A DNA stretch of 64,000 bases. Origin: Anaerolineae bacterium. Lineage in GTDB: Bacteria > Chloroflexota > Anaerolineae > Aggregatilineales > Phototrophicaceae. Below the pieces are notes generated by a model that was not told the origin of the DNA, made no database searches, and worked only from the letters and a program-made list of their open reading frames with translations. The DNA lies in the NCBI GenBank assembly GCA_019912965.1, contig JAIOHM010000085.1, positions 1 to 64,000 of the forward strand, written 5' to 3'. Shown piece after piece: positions 1 through 6,720 of this stretch (within the stretch, counting starts at the first letter, position 1; the number at the start of each line of letters is the position of its first letter). Made by a program: the position numbers and the translations under genes.

Positions 1-131
1 TCGTGTGGGTGGGAAAACGCTGGAACATCAAATTCCTGCATGGCAGGCAGTTCAGGGGTGGCTTCCTGTGCCAGTGCGATTTGGGCAACTAAGGCTAACA
101 GTACGATTGGGAAAAAGATTTTTTTCAACAT
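1..131 (-). CDS. Secreted protein, N-terminal fragment (cut by left edge)
   Basis: The minus strand reads from an ATG at 131 with a strong Shine-Dalgarno GGGAGG just upstream. The first ~20 residues (MLKKIFFPIVLLALVAQIALA) are a typical Sec signal peptide with a probable cleavage site after ALA, followed by QEATPELPAMQ. The reading frame stays open to the window edge, so only about 43 residues are visible and the mature domain is unknown. The signal peptide followed by a Thr/Pro-rich start resembles the other exported proteins in this window. Export is well supported; the function cannot be stated. Confidence 0.6.
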   Translation of the reverse strand, partial: MLKKIFFPIVLLALVAQIALAQEATPELPAMQEFDVPAFSHPH

Positions 132-402
132 AGAACCCTCCCGTTTTTTTATTTACCCGTTCAACCGCTGTTTGGTTGATTTTTATCATGCACACTTTAG
201 TTTTTTTTGCTGGACGATCCGGCAGCAGGGATTTGAAGTGTTGAATTTTGGTTCGTAATATTCGTAAGATTACCTGCTCCTGCCTGTTTATCAGGTTGAA
301 AAATCCTGTGCCTACAGCGCACGTTAGCGAAGGGTGCAACCGGAGTAAAGGATTGTGCGTATAACGTAGCAGCATTTATGTGTAAATATGGGGTTTTGCG
401 AG

Positions 403-753
403 ATGACCGATAACGAACTGCGGATTTCCGCATTGGGCGTGATCTGGGGCGCGTACACTGTTATTATGGTGGCGTCATTGGCAGCGGCAGAGACGATTGG
501 CAGCGGGATGATTCTGGTGCTGGCGGTGCTGCTGGCGATGGTGGCGCTGAGTGGGACGCGGATTGCGTGGCGGTACAGTGCGCCGTGGTCGCTTGCCGAA
601 GCCGAGAAGGCCAAACGCCTGAGTAAGGTTGAGCAATTTATGCAGCATCTGAGCGATCAGGAATTGGACGAACTCCGTTCCCGGTTGACGGATGGCGCGG
701 ATGGCGAGATGGTTTCACTGGATGAGGTGCTGGCGGAACGCAGGCGGCGATAA
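403..753 (+). CDS. Small two-helix membrane protein, paralog 1 of 4
   Basis: A protein of about 116 residues with two hydrophobic segments in the first ~65 residues and a charged cytoplasmic tail. The tail reads SKVEQFMQHLSDQELDEL and ends SLDEVLAERRRR. The same tail, at 50-90% identity by eye, closes the next three genes, so this is the first member of a tandem paralog family. I prefer the ATG at 403 (MTDNELR) over 388 because GGGG lies at a suitable distance upstream of it. The family is not recognised. The helical, strongly charged tail suggests an oligomerisation or protein-binding module at the inner face of the membrane (inference). Confidence 0.7.
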   Translation: MTDNELRISALGVIWGAYTVIMVASLAAAETIGSGMILVLAVLLAMVALSGTRIAWRYSAPWSLAEAEKAKRLSKVEQFMQHLSDQELDELRSRLTDGADGEMVSLDEVLAERRRR

Positions 754-821
754 CCATTGGCTTTAAGACGACCGAATGCGAATCAAATCGGTTGATTTGG
801 GTTATTTAAGGAGCAGATGAA

Positions 822-1166
822 ATGCCGGATAATTTAGCGCGGTTGCTGGCGACGGTGTCGATCTGGGCGGCGGCGTTGGGCATTATGATCGCAATGGCAG
901 TGACGGGCCAAGAGATCAACTTCATTATTGTGGCTATTGTGATGGGTACATCGGCGGGCGCGACGGCTACGATCTGGGGTAACACCCACAATGATCGCAG
1001 TGCAGAGCGTGAATCCGAGAAATCCAAACGCCGCAGCCGGGTCGAACGAATGCTGGAAAGCATGGACGACCGCGAATTGGAAGAACTGCGGGCGCGGCTG
1101 GATGAAAATGTGGACGGCGAGATGGTCACGCTGGATGAGATTTTGGCCGAACGCAGGCGGCGATAA
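822..1166 (+). CDS. Small two-helix membrane protein, paralog 2 of 4
   Basis: A 114-residue protein with a good ribosome binding site (AAGGAG at 808-813). Two hydrophobic segments lie at about residues 5-25 and 30-50, then a short linker and the tail RRSRVERMLESMDDRELEEL followed by RARLDENVDGEMVTLDEI and AERRRR. The tail is nearly identical to that of the next gene at DNA level, which shows a recent duplication. The N-terminal half is more divergent than the tail, so the tail appears to be the constrained part. Function unknown. It forms a same-strand cluster with its neighbours, with gaps of 20-70 bases, probably one operon. Confidence 0.75.
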   Translation: MPDNLARLLATVSIWAAALGIMIAMAVTGQEINFIIVAIVMGTSAGATATIWGNTHNDRSAERESEKSKRRSRVERMLESMDDRELEELRARLDENVDGEMVTLDEILAERRRR

Positions 1167-1184
1167 CGAGGAAGCAATTTAAAC

Positions 1185-1532
1185 ATGGAAAATTTAGCAC
1201 GGTTATTGGCAACCTGTGTCATCTGGCTGGCGGCAATGGGCACTATCATTGCATTGGCGGTCACGGGTTCAGAGGCGCTTAATAATTTCATCGTGGTGGC
1301 AATTGTGATGGGGGCAGCAGCCGGGGCAACCATCCCAATCTGGACTGCTTCACAAGGCGAAAGTGCTGCCCTGCGTGCATCCGGGAAATCCAAACGCCGC
1401 AGCCGGGTCGAACGGGTGCTGGAGAGCATGGACGACCGCGAATTGGAAGAACTGCGGGCGCGGCTGGATGAAAATGTGGACGGCGAGATGGTGACGCTGG
1501 ATGAGGTTTTGGCCGAGCGGCGGCGCAGATAG
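1185..1532 (+). CDS. Small two-helix membrane protein, paralog 3 of 4
   Basis: A 115-residue protein starting 18 bases after paralog 2, with a GAGGA ribosome binding site. It opens MENLARLLAT, has two hydrophobic segments in the first 55 residues, and carries the family tail RRSRVERVLESMDDRELEEL ending AERRRR. From about 1385 to 1530 the DNA is almost a copy of 1020-1165 in the preceding gene, so the pair arose by recent tandem duplication or is kept alike by gene conversion. No known domain is recognised. Confidence 0.75.
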   Translation: MENLARLLATCVIWLAAMGTIIALAVTGSEALNNFIVVAIVMGAAAGATIPIWTASQGESAALRASGKSKRRSRVERVLESMDDRELEELRARLDENVDGEMVTLDEVLAERRRR

Positions 1533-1570
1533 GCCTTAAACTATTAGAAAAATATGGCGAGGGAGGGCAT

Positions 1571-2104
1571 ATGCGTGGACTGGAGCGCTTGCTGGCGACG
1601 GTGACGATCTGGGTGGTGTTTGGATTTATGCTCGACAGCCTGATTGGTCGTTTCACGCGCGTGAGCATGGATTTGTACGGCATCTGGCCGCAGTTTCCCA
1701 CCTACTTTACGGTACAGGGGCAGACGGAGCCGGATTGGCAGCAGATTCAAGAGATCAGCCAGCAAATTTCAAACGACTCCAACGCAATTGTGCAGCAGCT
1801 TACCACCACTATCAGCCAGACCGTCAACGATCAACTTGCGGCCAATATGCCGATTCTGGTAATTCTGGCGCTGGCACTCATCATGGCAGCCACGGTGAGT
1901 ACTGTTTTCATCTGGCGGAGTGCCATCCTGCCCGATGCGGTGGCAGAGAGCGAGAAAAATAAGCGGCGCAGCAAGGTGGAGCAGTTCGTCAACAAGCTGG
2001 ATGCACACGAACTGGATGAACTGCGGGCGCGGATTATGGAAAGCGACGATCAGGAAGGCGTTTCATTGGCTGAAATGCTGGCAGTGCGGGAGAAGCGGCG
2101 TTAG
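1571..2104 (+). CDS. Membrane protein with long external loop, paralog 4 of 4
   Basis: A 177-residue protein with a GGAGG ribosome binding site. It starts MRGLERLLATVTIWVVF, matching the N-termini of paralogs 2 and 3. The two membrane segments (about residues 8-28 and 93-115) are separated here by an extra ~65-residue polar, Gln-rich loop that the others lack. The C-terminal tail KRRSKVEQFVNKLDAHELDE and the ending REKRR belong to the same family. The loop is presumably extracytoplasmic and may sense something (inference). The stop codon overlaps that of the convergent SWIM gene in the 4-base sequence TTAG (2101-2104). Confidence 0.75.
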   Translation: MRGLERLLATVTIWVVFGFMLDSLIGRFTRVSMDLYGIWPQFPTYFTVQGQTEPDWQQIQEISQQISNDSNAIVQQLTTTISQTVNDQLAANMPILVILALALIMAATVSTVFIWRSAILPDAVAESEKNKRRSKVEQFVNKLDAHELDELRARIMESDDQEGVSLAEMLAVREKRR

Positions 2105-2460
2105 GCGGCGCGGCTGGTGATCCACACACGATTATTTTCGCGTCCGCTGTCCAGATAAAGTACACGGCGTTTTTGCCGTCGGGCATCTCGTTCACTGAGC
2201 CAGAAACTCAGGGCGCGACCACGCCGTGCGGCCAGCGTTTCCAGCGCCGCGATCACATGCGAACAAGCCACACCGCCGTTGATTGCCCAGGCACAGGTGC
2301 AGCGGGCATGGATGCTGCCTTCGTTATCGTAGTAGATGGTGACAACGTGATTGGCAGTTGAGCCAGTGGTGCTTTGGACGACGATGGTGTGACGGTCGAT
2401 AACCTGTGCGTGGAGGCGATGGGCACGGGCTTGCAGCCGTTTGATGTTTTTGGGTTTCAT
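2101..2460 (-). CDS. SWIM zinc-finger protein, copy 1
   Basis: A 119-residue protein with a clear SWIM motif, CxCx(n)CxH, as CTCAWAINGGVACSH in the middle of the chain. SWIM domains bind zinc and mediate DNA or protein contacts; no other domain is present. The N-terminus is basic (MKPKNIKRLQARAHRL) and the tail is rich in Arg. It is a close paralog, about 85% identical by eye, of the gene at 15256-15615. Homology extends upstream: both have AGAACATATGGG following a -10-like hexamer (TACAGT here, TATAAT in the other). Its role is unknown; transcriptional or recombination-related binding is possible. Confidence 0.8.
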   Translation of the reverse strand: MKPKNIKRLQARAHRLHAQVIDRHTIVVQSTTGSTANHVVTIYYDNEGSIHARCTCAWAINGGVACSHVIAALETLAARRGRALSFWLSERDARRQKRRVLYLDSGRENNRVWITSRAA

Positions 2461-2557
2461 AGGTATTGATCCCCCACGAAAAAACTACCCATATGTTCTA
2501 CTGTACACCTGAAACATCAGATTTATATCAATAATTGACGGTATTTGATTAGAATCG

Positions 2558-2586
2558 TTAGACGCCCTTTTCAAACGTTGTATAAT
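2558..2586 (+). promoter_or_regulatory. Sigma70 promoter of the PAS histidine kinase
   Basis: TTAGAC at 2558-2563, a 17-base spacer and a perfect TATAAT at 2581-2586 lie about 40 bases before the kinase start at 2626. Spacing and direction fit a housekeeping promoter. Confidence 0.6.
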
Positions 2587-2625
2587 GACAGTTATTAATA
2601 TGCTGCTCATTCAGGAGCGGACACC

Positions 2626-3789
2626 ATGACCTCCCTGCTGCGCCCGGATGCTTCGGAAAAAGCGAAGAATAAAGCCTTGATTGAAGCGGATAACAATCGC
2701 CGCTGGATGGAAGCCATCATCGATAATCTGGTGGATGGCATCATCACTTTTGGCGAACAAGGCATCATCGAGATGATTAACCCGGCTGGGGCGTATATCT
2801 TCGGCTATGAACGGCAAGAACTGGTGGGCAAGCGGGTAAACCTGCTGCTGCCTAATCTGGAAGACGATGCCGATGATAAAACGCTGGCCGAATTTCTCGA
2901 TCATGTCAGCAACCTCGGTGATGAAATTGAAGGGCAGCGCAAAGATGGCAGCCGCTTCCCGATGTACTTTGCCGTCAGCACTATTCATCTGGATAACCGC
3001 CGCTTGTACAGCGCCATCATTCAGGATTTCACCGAGCGCAAATTCCTCGAATCGCAGTTATGGGATAAACAGCGCCTTAATCTTGAACTGGATAAAGAGC
3101 GCGAACTCCGCAACCTGAAAAACCACTTTATTTCGATGATGTCCCACGATCTGAAAACGCCGCTGGCGGCTATCCGGTTGGCGAACAGTATGCTGCGGCA
3201 GTATGGCGACCGGGCAACGCCGGAAGAAAAACGTGAATCCTATGATGCCATTGACCAACAGGTGGAATATCTGACTGAACTCGTCAACGATGTGATGACC
3301 ATCAGCCGGACGGACTTCACCGGGGCGGAACTCAGCCGCGAAGTGGTTGACCTCGAAACCTACTGCCGCGATGTGATTGAAGAAATTCAACTCGGCTATC
3401 GGATGCAGTGCTGTCTGGATTTCATCGGCACCGATCAGCGTGTTGAAGTCTGGATTGATAAAAAACTGATGCGCCGTTCTCTCACCAACCTGCTCACCAA
3501 CGCCATCAAGTATTCACCGCCGAACAGCCCTGTGATGCTGGAAGTGGCTTACACCGCCACCGAAGCATTGATCTACATCCGCGATCAGGGTATTGGTATT
3601 CCCGAAGCCGATCTGAAGCGGCTGTTTGAGCCGTTCCAGCGGGCTTCCAACGTTGGCAACATTACCGGGACGGGGTTGGGGTTGGCGATCACCAAACAGG
3701 CCATCGACCTGCACGGCGGGACGATCACGGTTGAGAGCAAGCTGAACGAAGGCACAACCTTTACGATTCGGCTGCCCCTGAAGGTTTAA
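2626..3789 (+). CDS. Soluble PAS-domain sensor histidine kinase
   Basis: A 387-residue protein with an AGGAG ribosome binding site. A PAS domain covers about residues 28-140 (NLVDGIITF, INPAGAYIFGYERQELVG, KDGSRFPM). A HisKA dimerisation helix follows, with the phospho-acceptor His174 in SMMSHDLKTPLAAI. The ATPase domain has an N box (NLLTNAIKYSP, ~288-298), G1 (DQGIGIP, 320-326), F box (FEPFQR) and G2 (GTGLGLAI, 348-355). There are no membrane segments, so it senses a cytoplasmic signal. No response regulator lies next to it, making it an orphan. All catalytic boxes are intact, so it should be active. The PAS ligand cannot be told from sequence. Confidence 0.92.
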   Translation: MTSLLRPDASEKAKNKALIEADNNRRWMEAIIDNLVDGIITFGEQGIIEMINPAGAYIFGYERQELVGKRVNLLLPNLEDDADDKTLAEFLDHVSNLGDEIEGQRKDGSRFPMYFAVSTIHLDNRRLYSAIIQDFTERKFLESQLWDKQRLNLELDKERELRNLKNHFISMMSHDLKTPLAAIRLANSMLRQYGDRATPEEKRESYDAIDQQVEYLTELVNDVMTISRTDFTGAELSREVVDLETYCRDVIEEIQLGYRMQCCLDFIGTDQRVEVWIDKKLMRRSLTNLLTNAIKYSPPNSPVMLEVAYTATEALIYIRDQGIGIPEADLKRLFEPFQRASNVGNITGTGLGLAITKQAIDLHGGTITVESKLNEGTTFTIRLPLKV

Positions 3790-3801
3790 ATACATAAAAG
3801 T

Positions 3802-3876
3802 GGGCGCAACACGTTGCGCCCCTACAATATTTTCCAATGTATGACAGGTAGGGGCGTCCGGCCCGGACGCCCCTAC
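3802..3876. repeat. Two adjacent palindromes between convergent genes
   Basis: Arms GGGCGCAAC (3802-3810) and GTTGCGCCC (3813-3821) form one hairpin. A second, longer one has arms GTAGGGGCGTCCG (3848-3860) and CGGACGCCCCTAC (3864-3876). They lie between the stop of the kinase and the stop of the convergent SnoaL-like gene and may terminate both. The second belongs to a palindrome family with a GTAGGGGC outer arm that recurs at 30717, 50338 and, degenerate, 62331. It therefore looks like a dispersed REP-like repeat rather than an ordinary terminator; no T-run follows. Confidence 0.7.
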
Positions 3877-3881
3877 ATCAT

Positions 3882-4877
3882 TTACGCGGCGGGAATCACA
3901 CCCAACTGCGTCAAAAAGGCCAGATTGTCGTACATCTCAAACATCTCGACGATTTTGCCGTTTTCATCCAGCCGTCCGAGTAGAATGTTGGAGAGATGCA
4001 GCGGTTGGCCTGTCGGCGGCACTTCCATCTCACCCTGCAACAGCGGTTCGGTGAATGTCCCATCCGATACGAAGTGGAACGCGACCCAATTGCCGTCCGC
4101 TAGAATAATCGGTGCATCGGCTTGCAAATCTGGCAGTGCGGCGCGCAGCCCCATAATATTCTGTTTGAAGCCTTCCAGATCAAGTTCTTCGGGGTGAGAG
4201 CGATAATCGGCGCTCAGGCGTTCATTCAAAATATCCAGATTGCCCAGATTGAAGGCTTCCTCGATCACGACTGCCACATCCTCTTTCGTTCGCTCCATCA
4301 TTTCCGGCAAGGCTTCACTGATGGTGAAGTCGTAGTCCATCGCTTCCATCGGCGCGGTCATGCCTTCCATCATGGGGATGACGCCCAACTGCATCAGGAA
4401 TGACAGGTTATCAAATTCTGTCCATGATTCTTGCAGCAGGCCATCAGCATTCACCTGCCAGATATGATGCAACGGAACGGATACCGCGCCATTGTTGCCG
4501 GGGACAATTCCGTTGGGCGTAACCAATTGACCTGTGAACGTGCCATTAACCACAAATCGCCCCGCAATCCAATCGCCTTCCGCCAGCAGAATCAGCGCCT
4601 CGATCTGCATATCGGGCATGGCCGTCCGCAGATTGCCGATGTAGGCCGTCATGCCAGCTACCCCGGCGGTATCCCCAAACGGTGAATGATCGACAAAATC
4701 TGCCGCGTAAATTTCCGGCACAAGCGATAGATCGCCGCCGTTGAGGACTTCGGTCATCAGACGGTTGATGATGGCTTTATGGGCTTCAGCATCCGCCTCG
4801 TGTGCCGTAACGGATCCAACGATTCCCAACAACAGAGCCGCTAAAGTGAGCAGTGTAAGCAGCAGTTTTCTGGACAT
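3882..4877 (-). CDS. Secreted protein with two SnoaL-like (NTF2-fold) domains
   Basis: A 331-residue protein with an N-terminal signal peptide (MSRKLLLTLLTLAALLLGIVG, cleavage near SVTAHEA). Two copies of a polyketide-cyclase/SnoaL-like unit follow, at about residues 30-165 and 200-328. Each has the pattern helix - GDL - ADFVDH/YRSH - GMTAYIGNLRTAMPDMQIEA or equivalent - GDWIAGRF/GNWVAFHF - GTFTGQL/GTFTEPL, and ends in FLMQLGVIP or FLTQLGVIP. The internal duplication is plain. SnoaL-like ester cyclases are usually small cytoplasmic enzymes or binding proteins; an exported tandem form suggests ligand binding outside the membrane (inference). Substrate unknown. Confidence 0.8.
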   Translation of the reverse strand: MSRKLLLTLLTLAALLLGIVGSVTAHEADAEAHKAIINRLMTEVLNGGDLSLVPEIYAADFVDHSPFGDTAGVAGMTAYIGNLRTAMPDMQIEALILLAEGDWIAGRFVVNGTFTGQLVTPNGIVPGNNGAVSVPLHHIWQVNADGLLQESWTEFDNLSFLMQLGVIPMMEGMTAPMEAMDYDFTISEALPEMMERTKEDVAVVIEEAFNLGNLDILNERLSADYRSHPEELDLEGFKQNIMGLRAALPDLQADAPIILADGNWVAFHFVSDGTFTEPLLQGEMEVPPTGQPLHLSNILLGRLDENGKIVEMFEMYDNLAFLTQLGVIPAA

Positions 4878-4957
4878 AATCGAACCTCCATTTATTCACC
4901 GATACGATAATTCACATGGTAGAGGAGGCTGCTGTTCATAATGCAGATCAAAAACTG

Positions 4958-5008
4958 CTCATTTATTGCCCAATTCGTTATTGGTAGTTGGTTATTGGTT
5001 ATTGGACA
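4958..5008. repeat. Heptamer-periodic array at the end of the LysM gene
   Basis: The plus strand reads as 7-base steps: TTCGTTA, TTGGTAG, TTGGTTA, TTGGTTA, TTGGACA. On the minus strand this gives the repeated triplets of the C-terminal SNNQ and the TAA stop of the LysM gene at 4992. It is one of several heptamer arrays in this window. Confidence 0.65.
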
Positions 5009-6116
5009 AGGCCACCCACACCCCCATATTCGCTTCCGGCAGCAATGTAATGGCGTAAAGCGCACCCCCCTGCGGCTGAATGTAGGTGGTGTAGGAGACA
5101 CGTCCGGCGGGCTGGCGGAAAATATCGACACCCGATTCGCGCGAAGTTGCCCAACCGAGCGCACTGGCTTCACCGCCGAGTTCTGACCAGACGCGCCCGA
5201 ATCCGCGCAGGGGAATCAGTTTGCCATCGGTGGGGGTGACGGTCACAAGGGGTTCTTCGCGGTCGCCGGATTGGAACAGATCAGGGAATATTTGCACCGT
5301 TCCATCGGGCAGCAGCACATAAATCTGGCGCGTATCCGAAAACCACAGCATCAGGCCGTTTTCAAAAGTTTGCCATACACCGGTTATGGAACGCGGCGAC
5401 TCATCCGGGCAGGGCTGCGAGCCGCTGTACTGCGCCAATGAGGTTTGTGAACAGACAACTTCAATCGTTACATCTTCGGTGGCAACAGCCTCACCATCCA
5501 CCACTTCCAGACGGTAACGCACGTCCCCGGCATAACGAAAGGTGATGATCGGCGTCTGATAATCCAGCGGGCGTGGTTGGGCATCCGCCGGACGCGAACA
5601 GGCGATTTCCGGGTCAGGGTTGCAAGGATAGAAATACACTTCTGTGCCGCGCACCTGCCAGCTAAAGGTCACACCCGCGAAATTCTGCACCCGTTCATCG
5701 CTTGCCCGTAAGCTGATGATTTCGGCTTCACCAACTGCCGGATCAGAATCGTGGGTGATGACCGCCTCGAATTGAAGGCCAGCGGGCAGCCAGATCACCG
5801 CACCGATGGGCAGGGCGGATGGATTATCCAGACAATTCAGCGCCGCAATTTGGGTGACGCTCAACGACGAATTGGCAGGCAGCAAATCCGCCAGTTGATC
5901 GCCGGGACGCACGACATACGGCTGAAATCCGGCCTGATACGGCGCGGAGCAAATCGCGGGGCGCGGGTCATCCGGCGGAATAGACGTGGGTGTCGCCGTC
6001 ACCAGATTGACCGGGCCAAGCGCCAGCGGCGTGGGCGTCGGTGTTTCAGAAGATTGGGCAGCAGCAAAACCCGCGATTAACAATAAAACCAGAATCAGCG
6101 CGGCATATCGGCGCAT
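4992..6116 (-). CDS. Secreted LysM-domain protein
   Basis: About 374 residues. The start at 6116 (MRRYAALIL) is preferred over 6125 because AGGGGAG lies 9 bases before it. A signal peptide is followed by a Thr/Pro linker (SSETPTPTPLALGPV). A LysM domain lies around residues 65-115, seen in PYVVRPGDQLADLL, IAALNCLDNPSALPIGAVIW and LPAG; LysM binds peptidoglycan or related glycans. A central beta-rich part with paired cysteines follows. Near the C-terminus WSELGGEASALGW resembles an LGFP repeat, another cell-wall association motif. The protein probably sits in the cell wall. Its stop codon lies inside a heptamer repeat array, so the last residues (SNNQ) come from repeat DNA. Confidence 0.8.
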   Translation of the reverse strand: MRRYAALILVLLLIAGFAAAQSSETPTPTPLALGPVNLVTATPTSIPPDDPRPAICSAPYQAGFQPYVVRPGDQLADLLPANSSLSVTQIAALNCLDNPSALPIGAVIWLPAGLQFEAVITHDSDPAVGEAEIISLRASDERVQNFAGVTFSWQVRGTEVYFYPCNPDPEIACSRPADAQPRPLDYQTPIITFRYAGDVRYRLEVVDGEAVATEDVTIEVVCSQTSLAQYSGSQPCPDESPRSITGVWQTFENGLMLWFSDTRQIYVLLPDGTVQIFPDLFQSGDREEPLVTVTPTDGKLIPLRGFGRVWSELGGEASALGWATSRESGVDIFRQPAGRVSYTTYIQPQGGALYAITLLPEANMGVWVALSNNQ

Positions 6117-6164
6117 AAAATCCATCTCCCCTTTACCCTCTGTTTCCCTGAGTTAGGAAAAGCA

Positions 6165-6455
6165 TCAGTCTGTTTCGTCTTCCAACCATTCAGGTTTAGG
6201 GTCGTCAAGCCATTCAACGTCCCACCCATTCACCTCAAAATAATTTTCCAATGACACCATATCAGGCATCCACGAATCATATACTATTGTTCCCTCTATT
6301 CCATTGCCCTTTTCATCTGCGCCAAACTGTTTGGTGTTTGCTTTGAGTACTAAAAAATGTTCGCTGTTCTTGTAGGTCTGGATGAAAACGTACCAACCAT
6401 TGAAGCGATCTTCCGCCGTTATTCGACCCACCGTGTGTACTTTAATTTCCATCAT
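6165..6455 (-). CDS. Hypothetical acidic protein
   Basis: A 96-residue soluble protein, strongly acidic at the C-terminus (EWLDDPKPEWLEDETD), with aromatic-rich strands (NGWYVFIQTYKN). Start is either of two adjacent ATGs (6455, 6452). There is no signal peptide or known motif. Size and charge resemble small immunity or adaptor proteins, but nothing nearby supports that. Confidence 0.55.
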   Translation of the reverse strand: MMEIKVHTVGRITAEDRFNGWYVFIQTYKNSEHFLVLKANTKQFGADEKGNGIEGTIVYDSWMPDMVSLENYFEVNGWDVEWLDDPKPEWLEDETD

Positions 6456-6529
6456 TTATCCATTCTGCTTACGAGGAAAGTTGAGCCTCTATTCCCTATG
6501 GTGAAACTTTTCACGCTCACTTGGCGTCT

Positions 6530-6662
6530 TAGTGGAGACACTGCCTGTTTCCAAATCGTAGGGCAGTCGTCAAGAGGAACATCCCCTACCCGTGTGTATC
6601 ATAAGGGTAGCAGGGAAACCCCCAGATTGAAGGGGTACTAACCGCCGTCGAAACCTGCCTAT
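6530..6662 (+). other. Structured intergenic region, possible relic or leader RNA
   Basis: Several stems follow one another: ACTGCC with GGCAGT (about 6540-6570), CCCTACCC with GGGTAGcaGGG (6585-6616), and CCCC with GGGG around 6620-6635, then GTCGAAACCTGCC. The layout of two hairpins followed by GAAACCTGC also occurs at 16930-16987. It lies 60 bases before the DUF4173 gene, so it could be an untranslated leader. The 3' end of a decayed IS200/IS605-type element is an alternative. No transposase remains. Confidence 0.35.
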
Positions 6663-6720
6663 GATGGAAACATCGTTATTGCGTCTTTATTGTGGACGCA
6701 GATTTTATCAGGAGTCATTT

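Noticed and set aside
6470-6505. RNase P RNA start, suggested by GAGGAAAGTTGAGCCTC
   Set aside because: Only the GAGGAAAG string matches; the rest of the conserved RNase P core is missing.
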